A stretch of 11,967 nucleotides of DNA from Ruminococcaceae bacterium UBA794 (GTDB lineage Bacteria > Bacillota > Clostridia > Oscillospirales > Ruminococcaceae), in assembly GCA_002304735.1 (NCBI GenBank), contig DBIU01000002.1:1-11967 (forward strand). The letters are read 5' to 3'. The notes below the pieces were generated by a model. The model was not told where the DNA came from, searched no databases, and saw only the letters and a list, made by a program, of their open reading frames with translations. The translations under genes and the position numbers were made by a program. Below are positions 1 to 6,025 of this stretch, piece after piece; position 1 is the first letter of the stretch; each line of letters begins with the position of its first letter.

Positions 1-596
1 CCGATATTCTTGTAGCCCGCGTCCGCAAGAGTGTTCTGAATAAGCGTATTGAGGAACGGCGAATCCTCCGCGATAACAATGTGTTTATCGGACTTATCGG
101 CACCGTTTTCCATAATTCCGCTCGGGTCAATCACCGCGGAACGGTTGATATCAGACACAATCTTCTCGAAATCGAGAATAAGAATAATCCTATCGGAAAG
201 CTTTGCGATACCGGTTGCGATATTATGCGAACCGTCGCCCGAAATCCTCGGCGGCTTCTCGATATCTTCCCACGAAATGCGCTGTATTCCCTTAACAGAC
301 GAAACGTGAAATCCCACGTCCATTTGATTGAAGTGGCAGATTATCAGCAAATCGTGGTCGGGGTCGGGACTTTCTTTGTTAAGAACTTTATGTAAATCAA
401 TCACGGAAATAACCGTATCTCGCGGCGTAAAAACGCCCTCAAATTCGGGAGGCGAGTCGGGAACGGGAATCATCGGCTGATAATTCATAATCTCGTTAAC
501 CTTGGCGATATTTATGCCAAAGCTCTGCGAGCCTACCATAAACTCCAGCACCTCAAGCTCGTTCGTACCGCTTTCAAGGAGAATATTACTTTCCAT
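1..596 (-). CDS. cheV: CheV chemotaxis coupling protein (CheW domain plus receiver), 3' end outside window
   Basis: CheV couples chemoreceptors to the CheA kinase through a CheW-like domain, and a C-terminal receiver domain that CheA can phosphorylate tunes adaptation. About 198 codons are visible. Residues 12-145 form the CheW-like fold, including the segments LEFMVGSQSFGINIAKVNEI (17-36) and PEFEGVFTPRDTVISVIDL (50-68). A short linker leads to the start of the receiver domain (HIVIAEDSPFLN, 172-183), whose acidic pair E177-D178 would bind Mg2+. The phosphoacceptor Asp lies beyond the left edge. A CheW domain followed by a receiver separates CheV from plain CheW. The start ATG (596-594) is preceded by GAGGAG at a normal distance. 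It is divergent from a yjfB-family motility gene, which fits a flagellated cell. The truncation is only due to the window edge. Confidence 0.93.
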   Translation of the reverse strand, partial: MESNILLESGTNELEVLEFMVGSQSFGINIAKVNEIMNYQPMIPVPDSPPEFEGVFTPRDTVISVIDLHKVLNKESPDPDHDLLIICHFNQMDVGFHVSSVKGIQRISWEDIEKPPRISGDGSHNIATGIAKLSDRIILILDFEKIVSDINRSAVIDPSGIMENGADKSDKHIVIAEDSPFLNTLIQNTLADAGYKNI

Positions 597-604
597 TTTC
601 AAAG

Positions 605-610
605 CTCCTC
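605..610 (-). promoter_or_regulatory. Ribosome binding site of cheV
   Basis: The minus strand reads GAGGAG eight bases before the ATG at 596-594, a strong Shine-Dalgarno sequence that supports this start. Confidence 0.75.
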
Positions 611-622
611 ATATAAAAAATA

Positions 623-636
623 TAAGCCGCAGCTTA
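623..636 (-). promoter_or_regulatory. Small hairpin at the 5' end of the cheV leader
   Basis: On the minus strand TAAGC, loop TGCG, GCTTA form a 5-bp stem with a four-base loop. It would begin almost at the predicted transcription start, about 7 bases after the -10 box. A hairpin there could protect the 5' end of the mRNA. An A/T-rich stretch follows, so weak attenuation is also possible. The structure is seen; the role is inference. Confidence 0.35.
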
Positions 637-644
637 ACACCTAT

Positions 645-673
645 ATTATACAACATTATTTCCAAAAAATCAA
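645..673 (-). promoter_or_regulatory. Sigma-A type promoter of cheV
   Basis: On the minus strand, TTGATT (673-668) is followed by a 17-base spacer and a perfect TATAAT (650-645). The predicted start of transcription is near 638, giving a leader of about 40 bases. It is a housekeeping-type promoter; I saw no sigma-D type flagellar promoter here. Confidence 0.75.
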
Positions 674-725
674 GAGATTTTCTCCGCAATTTTATCATTT
701 TTTCAATAAAAATCCGTAAAATCAC

Positions 726-754
726 TTGACAGGCGGGTTTAGATGTGATATAAT
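726..754 (+). promoter_or_regulatory. Perfect-consensus sigma-A promoter of the yjfB-family gene
   Basis: TTGACA (726-731), a 17-base spacer and TATAAT (749-754) match the sigma-A consensus exactly. Transcription should start near 761, leaving a leader of only about 20 bases before the ATG at 781. It lies back-to-back with the cheV promoter; the two -35 boxes are about 50 bases apart. Confidence 0.88.
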
Positions 755-764
755 GAAAAAAAGT

Positions 765-772
765 AAAGGAGG
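765..772 (+). promoter_or_regulatory. Ribosome binding site of the yjfB-family gene
   Basis: AAAGGAGG ends eight bases before the ATG at 781, a near-perfect Shine-Dalgarno sequence. With the perfect promoter it suggests high expression. Confidence 0.8.
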
Positions 773-780
773 CGTGTTTT

Positions 781-966
781 ATGGAAATGCAAATTGCTCA
801 GCTTTCTATGGGTATGGCGGCGGCTAACGTTCAAAACGCGCTGTCTGTCGGTATGCTCAAGAAAAATCTTGAAGCTACCGAACAAACGATGGAAGCGTTC
901 ACCGATATGATGGCAAATATGCCTTCTCCCGACGGAAAAGGTCAGCTTTTGAACGTTCTCGTTTAA
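781..966 (+). CDS. YjfB-family putative motility protein, 61 aa
   Basis: This small protein resembles the YjfB-like family (Pfam 'putative motility protein'), common in flagellated Firmicutes and of unknown biochemical role. The visible pattern is a short N-terminal stretch (MEMQIAQLSMGMAAANVQNA), a helical Met/Leu/Glu-rich middle containing a KxxLEATEQTMEAF segment, and a hydrophobic C-terminus (LLNVLV). It has no signal peptide, membrane segment or Cys. Sixty-one residues is the usual size for the family. It has its own strong promoter and ribosome site and a terminator 20 bases after its stop, so it is probably a single-gene unit. Its position opposite cheV supports a motility role. Family recognition is by eye, so the functional link is moderate, while the gene itself is near certain. 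Confidence 0.85.
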   Translation: MEMQIAQLSMGMAAANVQNALSVGMLKKNLEATEQTMEAFTDMMANMPSPDGKGQLLNVLV

Positions 967-986
967 TTTTTAATTGCAAAAAAATG

Positions 987-1015
987 CAAAACTCCCGTGT
1001 TGGCGGGAGCTTTTG
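987..1015. terminator. Bidirectional rho-independent terminator between the yjfB-family and U32 genes
   Basis: CTCCCG (992-997), loop TGTTGG and CGGGAG (1004-1009) form a 6-bp GC-rich stem. CAAAA/TTTTG arms (987-991 and 1011-1015) extend it past a one-base bulge. On the plus strand CTTTTGTTTA follows. On the minus strand TTTTGCATTTTTTT follows, which is the stronger U-tract. The hairpin sits between two convergent genes and can end both transcripts. Confidence 0.88.
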
Positions 1016-1016
1016 T

Positions 1017-3056
1017 TTATATAGCGCCTCTGTAATAAAGCCCTCTCGTAAGTTTGCCCGAGGGCTTTTTTCCGTTTTTGTACATTTCAAAAATCGGCGA
1101 AATATCCGTTTCATCGGTGAATTTCAGCACGCAGAAGTCGAATTTTCCGAGCATATCGCGCTTATCGCTCATCACAAGCACGTCGGGATTAAGCAGCTCG
1201 ACGCTGTTTCCGCCGCAATGCACGAGGATTTTATTGCCCAGACGGTCGAAAATCGCGCCGCCGCAGGATTTTCCCTCGCCGAACGGAGATTTTTTCCCGC
1301 AAGCCGCGCCGTCCGCTATCGGACACCTGCGCATTATCATCAGCGGAAGCCTGCCGTATGCGACAATTCCGCGCGGAACGCCGCAGGGTATCTCGGACAG
1401 CTTCTGCGCCGTTCCCTCAAACGAAAGCGTTATGTCCTCGAAGCCATAATTCTCGCAAACCCGCGCCGAAAGCCCGTTCAGCACGTTCATTCTAAACCCG
1501 CCGAATACCGAAAAACCGTGTTTTTTCAGCAGAAAAGCGTGTCCGAGAGTATGAGCGAGCGCCTTTGTAAAGCCGATTTTCCGCAGCTCGTCAAGCCGTT
1601 TTTCCGTTTCTTCTTCGCAGTCCGACAGCACAAACGGCGGTATAATCGCGATTTTGTCCTTGTTCGGCGTTTTCTCCGAGAGCAAGCCCATCGGAGCGTA
1701 AATAAGCTCGAACGGCAGTTCAAGCGCCTGCGAAAGCTGGTTTTCGTCCGAAATTTCTGCTCGCAGATTAATTCCGCCGTGCATAATATTCATATTATCG
1801 CGTAAATATTCATAAGGCAAAACGCGGTATCTCGGAGTATTTTTTTCAAGAACAAGCGCTTCAAGCCTCCCGCAAATCTCGCGTCTGAGAGCGTTCAGCG
1901 CCGCCGCGGAAACGTAAAGCCCGCTTTCAATCGAAGCCGTGATTTCGCCCGCCTTAAACTGCGTTCCGCCGAGCTTTTTCATTCGCTCGCAAACCGCCGC
2001 CGCGTCAATCGCAGAGCCACTTGCGGGTTCGGGAGAAAAGTTGCTTTCAACCTCGATTTCACCGTAAGCGCAGCTTGCCCGAGCAGTTATATTTTCGCCG
2101 ATTTCAACCGAAATATCAACGCTTATTCTCGGATATTCAGCCTTGTAAATCTCCTTAATTCCGTTCAGCGCTTTCGCGGAATTATCAACGTCCTCCTTGC
2201 CGCGCACGCCCTGCATATCATTCAGTTTTCCTGCATAATATCCGTCTGTAAGACCGCCGCGAGAGAAAATTCCTCCAAGTCTATTTTTATCGTAAATTTC
2301 ACCGCAAAGGCTTTTTCTGCACGCGTCAACCGCGCACGCAACATACTCGGGGCGCTTCATTCTGCCCTCGATTTTGAACGAAGCAATCTCCGGAAGCTCG
2401 CGCAGATGCCCTATAATCGAGCTGTCCTTCAAAGAAATTACGTTATGGCGATTGCCGCAGGTAAAATCAAGGCGACACGGCTGTGCGCACAGACCGCGGC
2501 TTCCGCTTCTCCCGCCGAGAACGCTGCTCATATAGCATTGCCCGCTTATGCACACGCAAAGTGCGCCGTGAACGAAAATCTCAAGCTCAATATCCGTATT
2601 TTCCGCGATATTGTGTATTTCGTGCTCCGACAGCTCCCTGCCGATTACCGCGCGCGTAAAACCAAGCTCCGTCGCCGCTTTAACGCCGCTAATGCTGTTA
2701 AGCGACATCTGCGTTGACGCGTGCCGAGGGAGTTCGGGGCAGATTTTCTCCGCAAGATAAGCCGCGCCCAAATCCTGTATTATCAAGCCGTCCGCGCCGC
2801 TTTCAGCCGCTGTTTTCACGCACTCGGCAAATTCCCCGATTTCGTCGTCATAAATCAGCGTATTCAGCGTTATATAAAGCTTCGCGCCGCGTTTATGGCA
2901 CTCGCGAACCGCTTCTAAAAGCTCCTCGTCAGAAAAATTTTCGGCGTTTTTACGCGCCGAAAACTTCTTCATTCCGATATAAACAGCGTCCGCGCCCGCG
3001 TTAAGCGCCGCAGGCAGACTTTCAGCCCCTCCGCAGGGCGCTAAAATCTCATTCAT
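1017..3056 (-). CDS. U32 family protein with DUF3656-type C-terminal region, RlhA-like (23S rRNA C2501 hydroxylation family)
   Basis: The U32 'peptidase' family includes RlhA and TrhP, which hydroxylate RNA bases using prephenate as a cofactor source. The name peptidase is historical. The protein has 679 residues. The N-terminal TIM-barrel-like U32 part (about 1-290) starts LAPCGGAESLPAALNAGADA. It carries the family signature EIFVHGALCVCISGQCYMSS (159-178), followed by LCAQPCRLDF (189-198). C167, C174, C190 and C194 have the spacing of the four Cys conserved in RlhA, probably iron–sulfur ligands. FKIEGRMKRPEYVA follows at 227-240. Residues about 300-430 resemble the DUF3656 insert of long U32 proteins. 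The length is close to that of E. coli RlhA (about 650 aa). Its ATG overlaps the stop of the upstream zapA-like gene as ATGA, and no good ribosome site precedes it, so translation is probably coupled. RNA hydroxylation is the best guess; another U32 role cannot be excluded. Confidence 0.88.
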   Translation of the reverse strand: MNEILAPCGGAESLPAALNAGADAVYIGMKKFSARKNAENFSDEELLEAVRECHKRGAKLYITLNTLIYDDEIGEFAECVKTAAESGADGLIIQDLGAAYLAEKICPELPRHASTQMSLNSISGVKAATELGFTRAVIGRELSEHEIHNIAENTDIELEIFVHGALCVCISGQCYMSSVLGGRSGSRGLCAQPCRLDFTCGNRHNVISLKDSSIIGHLRELPEIASFKIEGRMKRPEYVACAVDACRKSLCGEIYDKNRLGGIFSRGGLTDGYYAGKLNDMQGVRGKEDVDNSAKALNGIKEIYKAEYPRISVDISVEIGENITARASCAYGEIEVESNFSPEPASGSAIDAAAVCERMKKLGGTQFKAGEITASIESGLYVSAAALNALRREICGRLEALVLEKNTPRYRVLPYEYLRDNMNIMHGGINLRAEISDENQLSQALELPFELIYAPMGLLSEKTPNKDKIAIIPPFVLSDCEEETEKRLDELRKIGFTKALAHTLGHAFLLKKHGFSVFGGFRMNVLNGLSARVCENYGFEDITLSFEGTAQKLSEIPCGVPRGIVAYGRLPLMIMRRCPIADGAACGKKSPFGEGKSCGGAIFDRLGNKILVHCGGNSVELLNPDVLVMSDKRDMLGKFDFCVLKFTDETDISPIFEMYKNGKKPSGKLTRGLYYRGAI

Positions 3057-4393
3057 AATGTAAGCTGTCCGTCCTCAAGCATCTCGTTAAGCTGCTTGTC
3101 AAGCGATGCGTTCGTCTTTTTAAGCGACTTTACTTCCTTTGTAAGCTCGGCGTTTTTCGCCGCAAGCTCGTCCACCTTTTCGCGCAGCGCCCCAACCTCT
3201 TTTTTGAGGTCCTCGCCGCCGCTTTCCTTCAGACCCGCGTTCTCGCTTTCAAGCTGCGCCAGCTTCTCCCTCATACCGTCAAGCTCGGACGTCTTTTCAC
3301 CCAGCTCTTTCTTCGCCGTCTTAAGCTCCGCGCTAACCGAATTAAGCTCCTTATCAAGTTTTTCCTTGTCGGAAGCGCCCGCTTCGAGCTGCTTCTTCGT
3401 CTTTTCAAGCTCGTCAAGCTCCTTTTTCAGAGCGGAATTTGCCTTATCAAGCCTATCATACTCCGCGGCAAGCTCGCCGTATTCTTTCTTTGACGCGGAA
3501 AGCTCCTCCGAGAGCTTCTTTTCGGCTTCGGAATTATCCGACAGCTCCTTAATCCGCTTATCCTTAGCGGCAGCTTCCTCCGCAAGCGACTTCGCCTTTT
3601 TCTCGGCATTTTCGGCTCTGTTTCTGAAATCCGACATACTTCTGTTAAGCGTATTGTTCGCTTCTTTTAACGTATTCCGCTCAATCTCAACAGCGTCCGC
3701 GCGCTTTTTCTCACGGTGGAACGCTTCTTCAAAATTCTGAGCCTTTTCAAGCTTCTCAAGCAGCCGCTTATTCTCCGCAGATACGCTCACCGCTTTCTCG
3801 TTTTCCTTCTTCAGCTCGGCAATGCGCTTTTCTTTCTCGGCGGCAAGCTTTTTCTGCTCCTCAAGACCGTTTGCGTTGTCCTTTGAAGCCGCCGAAAGCT
3901 GAGCGTTTTTCTTCTCAAGCGTTTCCGCGTTCTTCTTCGCCTCGTCAAGCTGCTTCTTCAGCGAAACCGCCTCGGCAGCCTGTTTATTCGCTTCATTAAG
4001 CGTTTCGCAAAGCTGTTCGTTCTTCCCCTCAAGCTCCGAAAAACGCTTCGTAAGCTTTTCATACTCGGCTTTAATCTTCAAAAGCCGCTCGTTTTCGTCT
4101 TTTAGCGCGCCGTTCTCCTCAATCGCCTTTCGCGCGTCCGCCTCCTGCTTTTTCAGCAGCAAAAGCTCCTCACCAAGCCGCGAAACGCTCGATTTCAGCT
4201 CCTCAATCTCATTGAAGCACTCGAGCGCGGAAAAAATCGCCGCGTCCTCCTTGCCGATATCCACGTTTTCGCCGCAAAACTCCGAGATTTTCTTGTCAAC
4301 AGACTCGGCGGCTGCCATCAGCAAATCCCGATTATCGGTTCTGAGGCTGTAATTCTTGCCGCAAATCGTAATCACAACGTTCTCGTTAAGCAT
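3053..4393 (-). CDS. zapA: ZapA-like cell division protein with a very long coiled-coil tail
   Basis: ZapA binds FtsZ and bundles its filaments at midcell. Residues 1 to about 85 form the ZapA domain: MLNENVVITICGKNYSLRTD, then LLMAAAESVDKKI (24-36) and the helix AAIFSALECFNEIEELKSS (51-69). From about 65 to 440 the protein is almost uninterrupted charged coiled coil rich in E, K, A and L, with no signal peptide or membrane segment. Typical ZapA is 80-120 aa; this one is 446 aa. I chose the ATG at 4393-4391 over the in-frame ATG at 4411 because AAAGGGTG lies just before it, while nothing suitable precedes the upstream ATG, and because ZapA proteins begin this close to their first beta strand. 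The stop overlaps the U32 start. The tail could act as a spacer or scaffold (inference). ZapA assignment is good; the function of the tail is unknown. Confidence 0.85.
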   Translation of the reverse strand: MLNENVVITICGKNYSLRTDNRDLLMAAAESVDKKISEFCGENVDIGKEDAAIFSALECFNEIEELKSSVSRLGEELLLLKKQEADARKAIEENGALKDENERLLKIKAEYEKLTKRFSELEGKNEQLCETLNEANKQAAEAVSLKKQLDEAKKNAETLEKKNAQLSAASKDNANGLEEQKKLAAEKEKRIAELKKENEKAVSVSAENKRLLEKLEKAQNFEEAFHREKKRADAVEIERNTLKEANNTLNRSMSDFRNRAENAEKKAKSLAEEAAAKDKRIKELSDNSEAEKKLSEELSASKKEYGELAAEYDRLDKANSALKKELDELEKTKKQLEAGASDKEKLDKELNSVSAELKTAKKELGEKTSELDGMREKLAQLESENAGLKESGGEDLKKEVGALREKVDELAAKNAELTKEVKSLKKTNASLDKQLNEMLEDGQLTL

Positions 4394-4423
4394 CGGGAAA
4401 CACCCTTTCATTTCAGTTTTTTT

Positions 4424-4440
4424 GGCTTTTTCCTAAAGCC
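4424..4440 (-). promoter_or_regulatory. Hairpin in the leader of the zapA-like mRNA
   Basis: On the minus strand GGCTTT, loop AGGAA, AAAGCC form a 6-bp stem about 10 bases after the predicted transcription start. An A-run follows, not a U-run, so it is not a terminator for citrate synthase. It may stabilise the 5' end or affect translation. The stem is visible; any role is inference. Confidence 0.35.
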
Positions 4441-4456
4441 TTAAATATATAATATA

Positions 4457-4485
4457 ATTATATACTATTTTGTCCTGCATTTCAA
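4457..4485 (-). promoter_or_regulatory. Sigma-A type promoter of the zapA-like/U32 operon
   Basis: On the minus strand TTGAAA (4485-4480), a 17-base spacer and TATAAT (4462-4457) form a near-consensus promoter directly after the citrate synthase stop. No terminator hairpin is visible between that stop and this promoter, so readthrough from the citrate synthase gene may add to zapA expression. Confidence 0.75.
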
Positions 4486-4498
4486 GAGGTTTTCCAAA

Positions 4499-5830
4499 TT
4501 ATTCTTCAATACGCTTCTTCATAACGCTCATATACGCGGGACGAATGATTTTTCCCGCCGTATTCAGCTCCTCAATTCTGTGCGCGCTCCAGCCGACTAT
4601 TCTCGCGATAGCGAAAATCGCCGTGTAAAGCTCCACGGGTATTCCCAGCATATCGTAAACAAAGCCGCTGTAAAAGTCAACGTTCGGCGAAACGCCCTTC
4701 ATTATCCTGCGCTTCTGCGCTATAAGCTTCGGAGCTGCGTCCTCGACGAACTCATAGAGCCTCATATCGTCCTCGCGGCGCTTTTCCGCGGCAAGCTTCT
4801 CGACAAAGCCCCTAAAAATGCGCTCGCGCGGGTCGGAAAGCGAATAAACCGCGTGTCCCATTCCGTAAATAAGCCCCTTATGGTCGAACGCTTCGCCCGC
4901 GAGAATTTTTCCGAGATAATCATAAACCGCTTCATAATCGCTTGTATCGCGTACGTTTTCGCGGATATTCTGCATCATCTCCATAACCTTGATATTCGCG
5001 CCGCCGTGCTTCGGTCCTTTAAGCGAGGACATCGCCGCCGCTATCGTTGAATATGTATCCGAGCCGGACGACGTGACAACGCGCGTCGTAAACGTCGAGT
5101 TGTTACCGCCGCCATGCTCCATATGCAGCATAAGCGCAACGTCAAGCACTTTCGCTTCAAGGTGCGTAAACTGCTTGTCGGGACGAAGCATCAGAAGCAG
5201 GTTTTCAGCGGTCGAAAGAGCGGGATTGGGTCTGTGAATATACATACTCTCGTCGTTTTCATAGTGATTATAAGCGTGATAAGCGTATGCCGCGAGCATC
5301 GGAAACCGCGCAATCAGCATTATGCACTGATAAAGGCTGTCCTCAAGCGTCCCCGAAACAACCGTCGGGTCGTATGAAGCGAGAGTCAGTATGCTTCTCG
5401 TCATAGAGTTCATAATATCCTTGCTCGGCGCTTTCATAATAACATCGCGCGTAAAGCTCGTCGGCAGGCAGCGGCACTCGCCGAGTATCTTCGCAAACTC
5501 CTCCGCTTCTTCGTCCGTCGGCATTTCGCCGAAAATAAGCAGATACGCCGTTTTCTCAAAGCCAAATCCGCTTCCCGTTTTCGCCACAAGGTCCTGTACA
5601 TTATATCCCCTGTACCAAAGTTCTCCGTTGCAGGGCGTCTGAACGCCGTCGACGTCCTTGAAAGCCACCATTTTCGATATTGTCGTAAGTCCCGTGAGAA
5701 CGCCCTTTCCGTTTATATCTCGAAGTCCGCGGTTTACACCGTATTTTCCGTAAAGCTCGTCGGAAATGGCGTCGTTTTTCTCGCACAATTCTCTCTTTTC
5801 GTGCGCATACTGTCTGATATCTTCTGTCAT
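4499..5830 (-). CDS. gltA: Citrate synthase (citrate/2-methylcitrate synthase family)
   Basis: The enzyme condenses oxaloacetate and acetyl-CoA to citrate in the cytoplasm. In anaerobic Clostridia it usually feeds 2-oxoglutarate and glutamate synthesis rather than a full TCA cycle. All catalytic elements are visible in the 443-residue protein: LHMEHGGGNNSTF (235-247) with H239 matching the first catalytic His, LKGPKHGGAN (270-279), GMGHAVY (323-329) with H326 as the second catalytic His, and SPNVDFYSG (381-389) with D385 as the catalytic Asp. The C-terminal GWSAHRIEE segment (413-421) is also family-typical. The N-terminal 40 residues are a helical extension common in Firmicute versions. The ATG is preceded by GGGAGG. 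No isocitrate dehydrogenase or aconitase gene is adjacent. A 2-methylcitrate synthase cannot be excluded by eye, but no propionate genes are nearby. Confidence 0.93.
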   Translation of the reverse strand: MTEDIRQYAHEKRELCEKNDAISDELYGKYGVNRGLRDINGKGVLTGLTTISKMVAFKDVDGVQTPCNGELWYRGYNVQDLVAKTGSGFGFEKTAYLLIFGEMPTDEEAEEFAKILGECRCLPTSFTRDVIMKAPSKDIMNSMTRSILTLASYDPTVVSGTLEDSLYQCIMLIARFPMLAAYAYHAYNHYENDESMYIHRPNPALSTAENLLLMLRPDKQFTHLEAKVLDVALMLHMEHGGGNNSTFTTRVVTSSGSDTYSTIAAAMSSLKGPKHGGANIKVMEMMQNIRENVRDTSDYEAVYDYLGKILAGEAFDHKGLIYGMGHAVYSLSDPRERIFRGFVEKLAAEKRREDDMRLYEFVEDAAPKLIAQKRRIMKGVSPNVDFYSGFVYDMLGIPVELYTAIFAIARIVGWSAHRIEELNTAGKIIRPAYMSVMKKRIEE

Positions 5831-5835
5831 TACAA

Positions 5836-5844
5836 TATTCCTCC
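5836..5844 (-). promoter_or_regulatory. Ribosome binding site of citrate synthase
   Basis: The minus strand reads GAGGGAGGAAT shortly before the ATG at 5830-5828, a strong Shine-Dalgarno sequence that fixes this start. Confidence 0.75.
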
Positions 5845-5877
5845 CTCATTTTATCTGTTTTTGAACGTATCATATTA

Positions 5878-5906
5878 ATTATAGCATACGAAATTGAAAA
5901 AATCAA
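5878..5906 (-). promoter_or_regulatory. Sigma-A promoter of citrate synthase with extended -10
   Basis: On the minus strand TTGATT (5906-5901), a 17-base spacer ending in TGC and TATAAT (5883-5878) give an extended -10 promoter. It is back-to-back with the promoter of the P-type ATPase gene. Confidence 0.75.
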
Positions 5907-5945
5907 GCGCGAATAAGTTTTTTTCACCAAACTCTCATAATTGTA

Positions 5946-5974
5946 TTGACACATTGTTAAAAATTGTTTATAAT
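5946..5974 (+). promoter_or_regulatory. Perfect-consensus sigma-A promoter of the P-type ATPase gene
   Basis: TTGACA (5946-5951), a 17-base spacer and TATAAT (5969-5974) match the consensus exactly. The predicted transcription start near 5981 rules out the in-frame ATG at 5894 as a start for the ATPase. No obvious operator or riboswitch is seen in the short leader (about 45 bases). Confidence 0.85.
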
Positions 5975-6025
5975 AAGTATATTATGGTCACGTTTAATTA
6001 TCTTGCTTTACATAGGAGAAAAATT

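Noticed and set aside
984..1805. Plus-strand open frame of 273 codons opposite the U32 gene
   Set aside because: The U32 gene on the other strand has clear family motifs. This frame is rich in Arg/His/Ala without any recognisable pattern and begins inside the terminator.
3096..3740. Serine/phenylalanine-rich plus-strand open frame of 214 codons
   Set aside because: It is the antisense shadow of the coiled-coil region: Glu/Lys-rich codons read backwards as Ser/Phe/Leu. There is no ribosome site.
4394..4411. ATG at 4411 as the zapA-like start
   Set aside because: No Shine-Dalgarno lies near it, whereas AAAGGGTG precedes the next in-frame ATG at 4393, which matches the usual ZapA N-terminus.
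5894..6025. Extended N-terminus for the P-type ATPase
   Set aside because: It would start upstream of the perfect promoter and add residues unlike the family. The ATG at 6026 has its own AGGAG.
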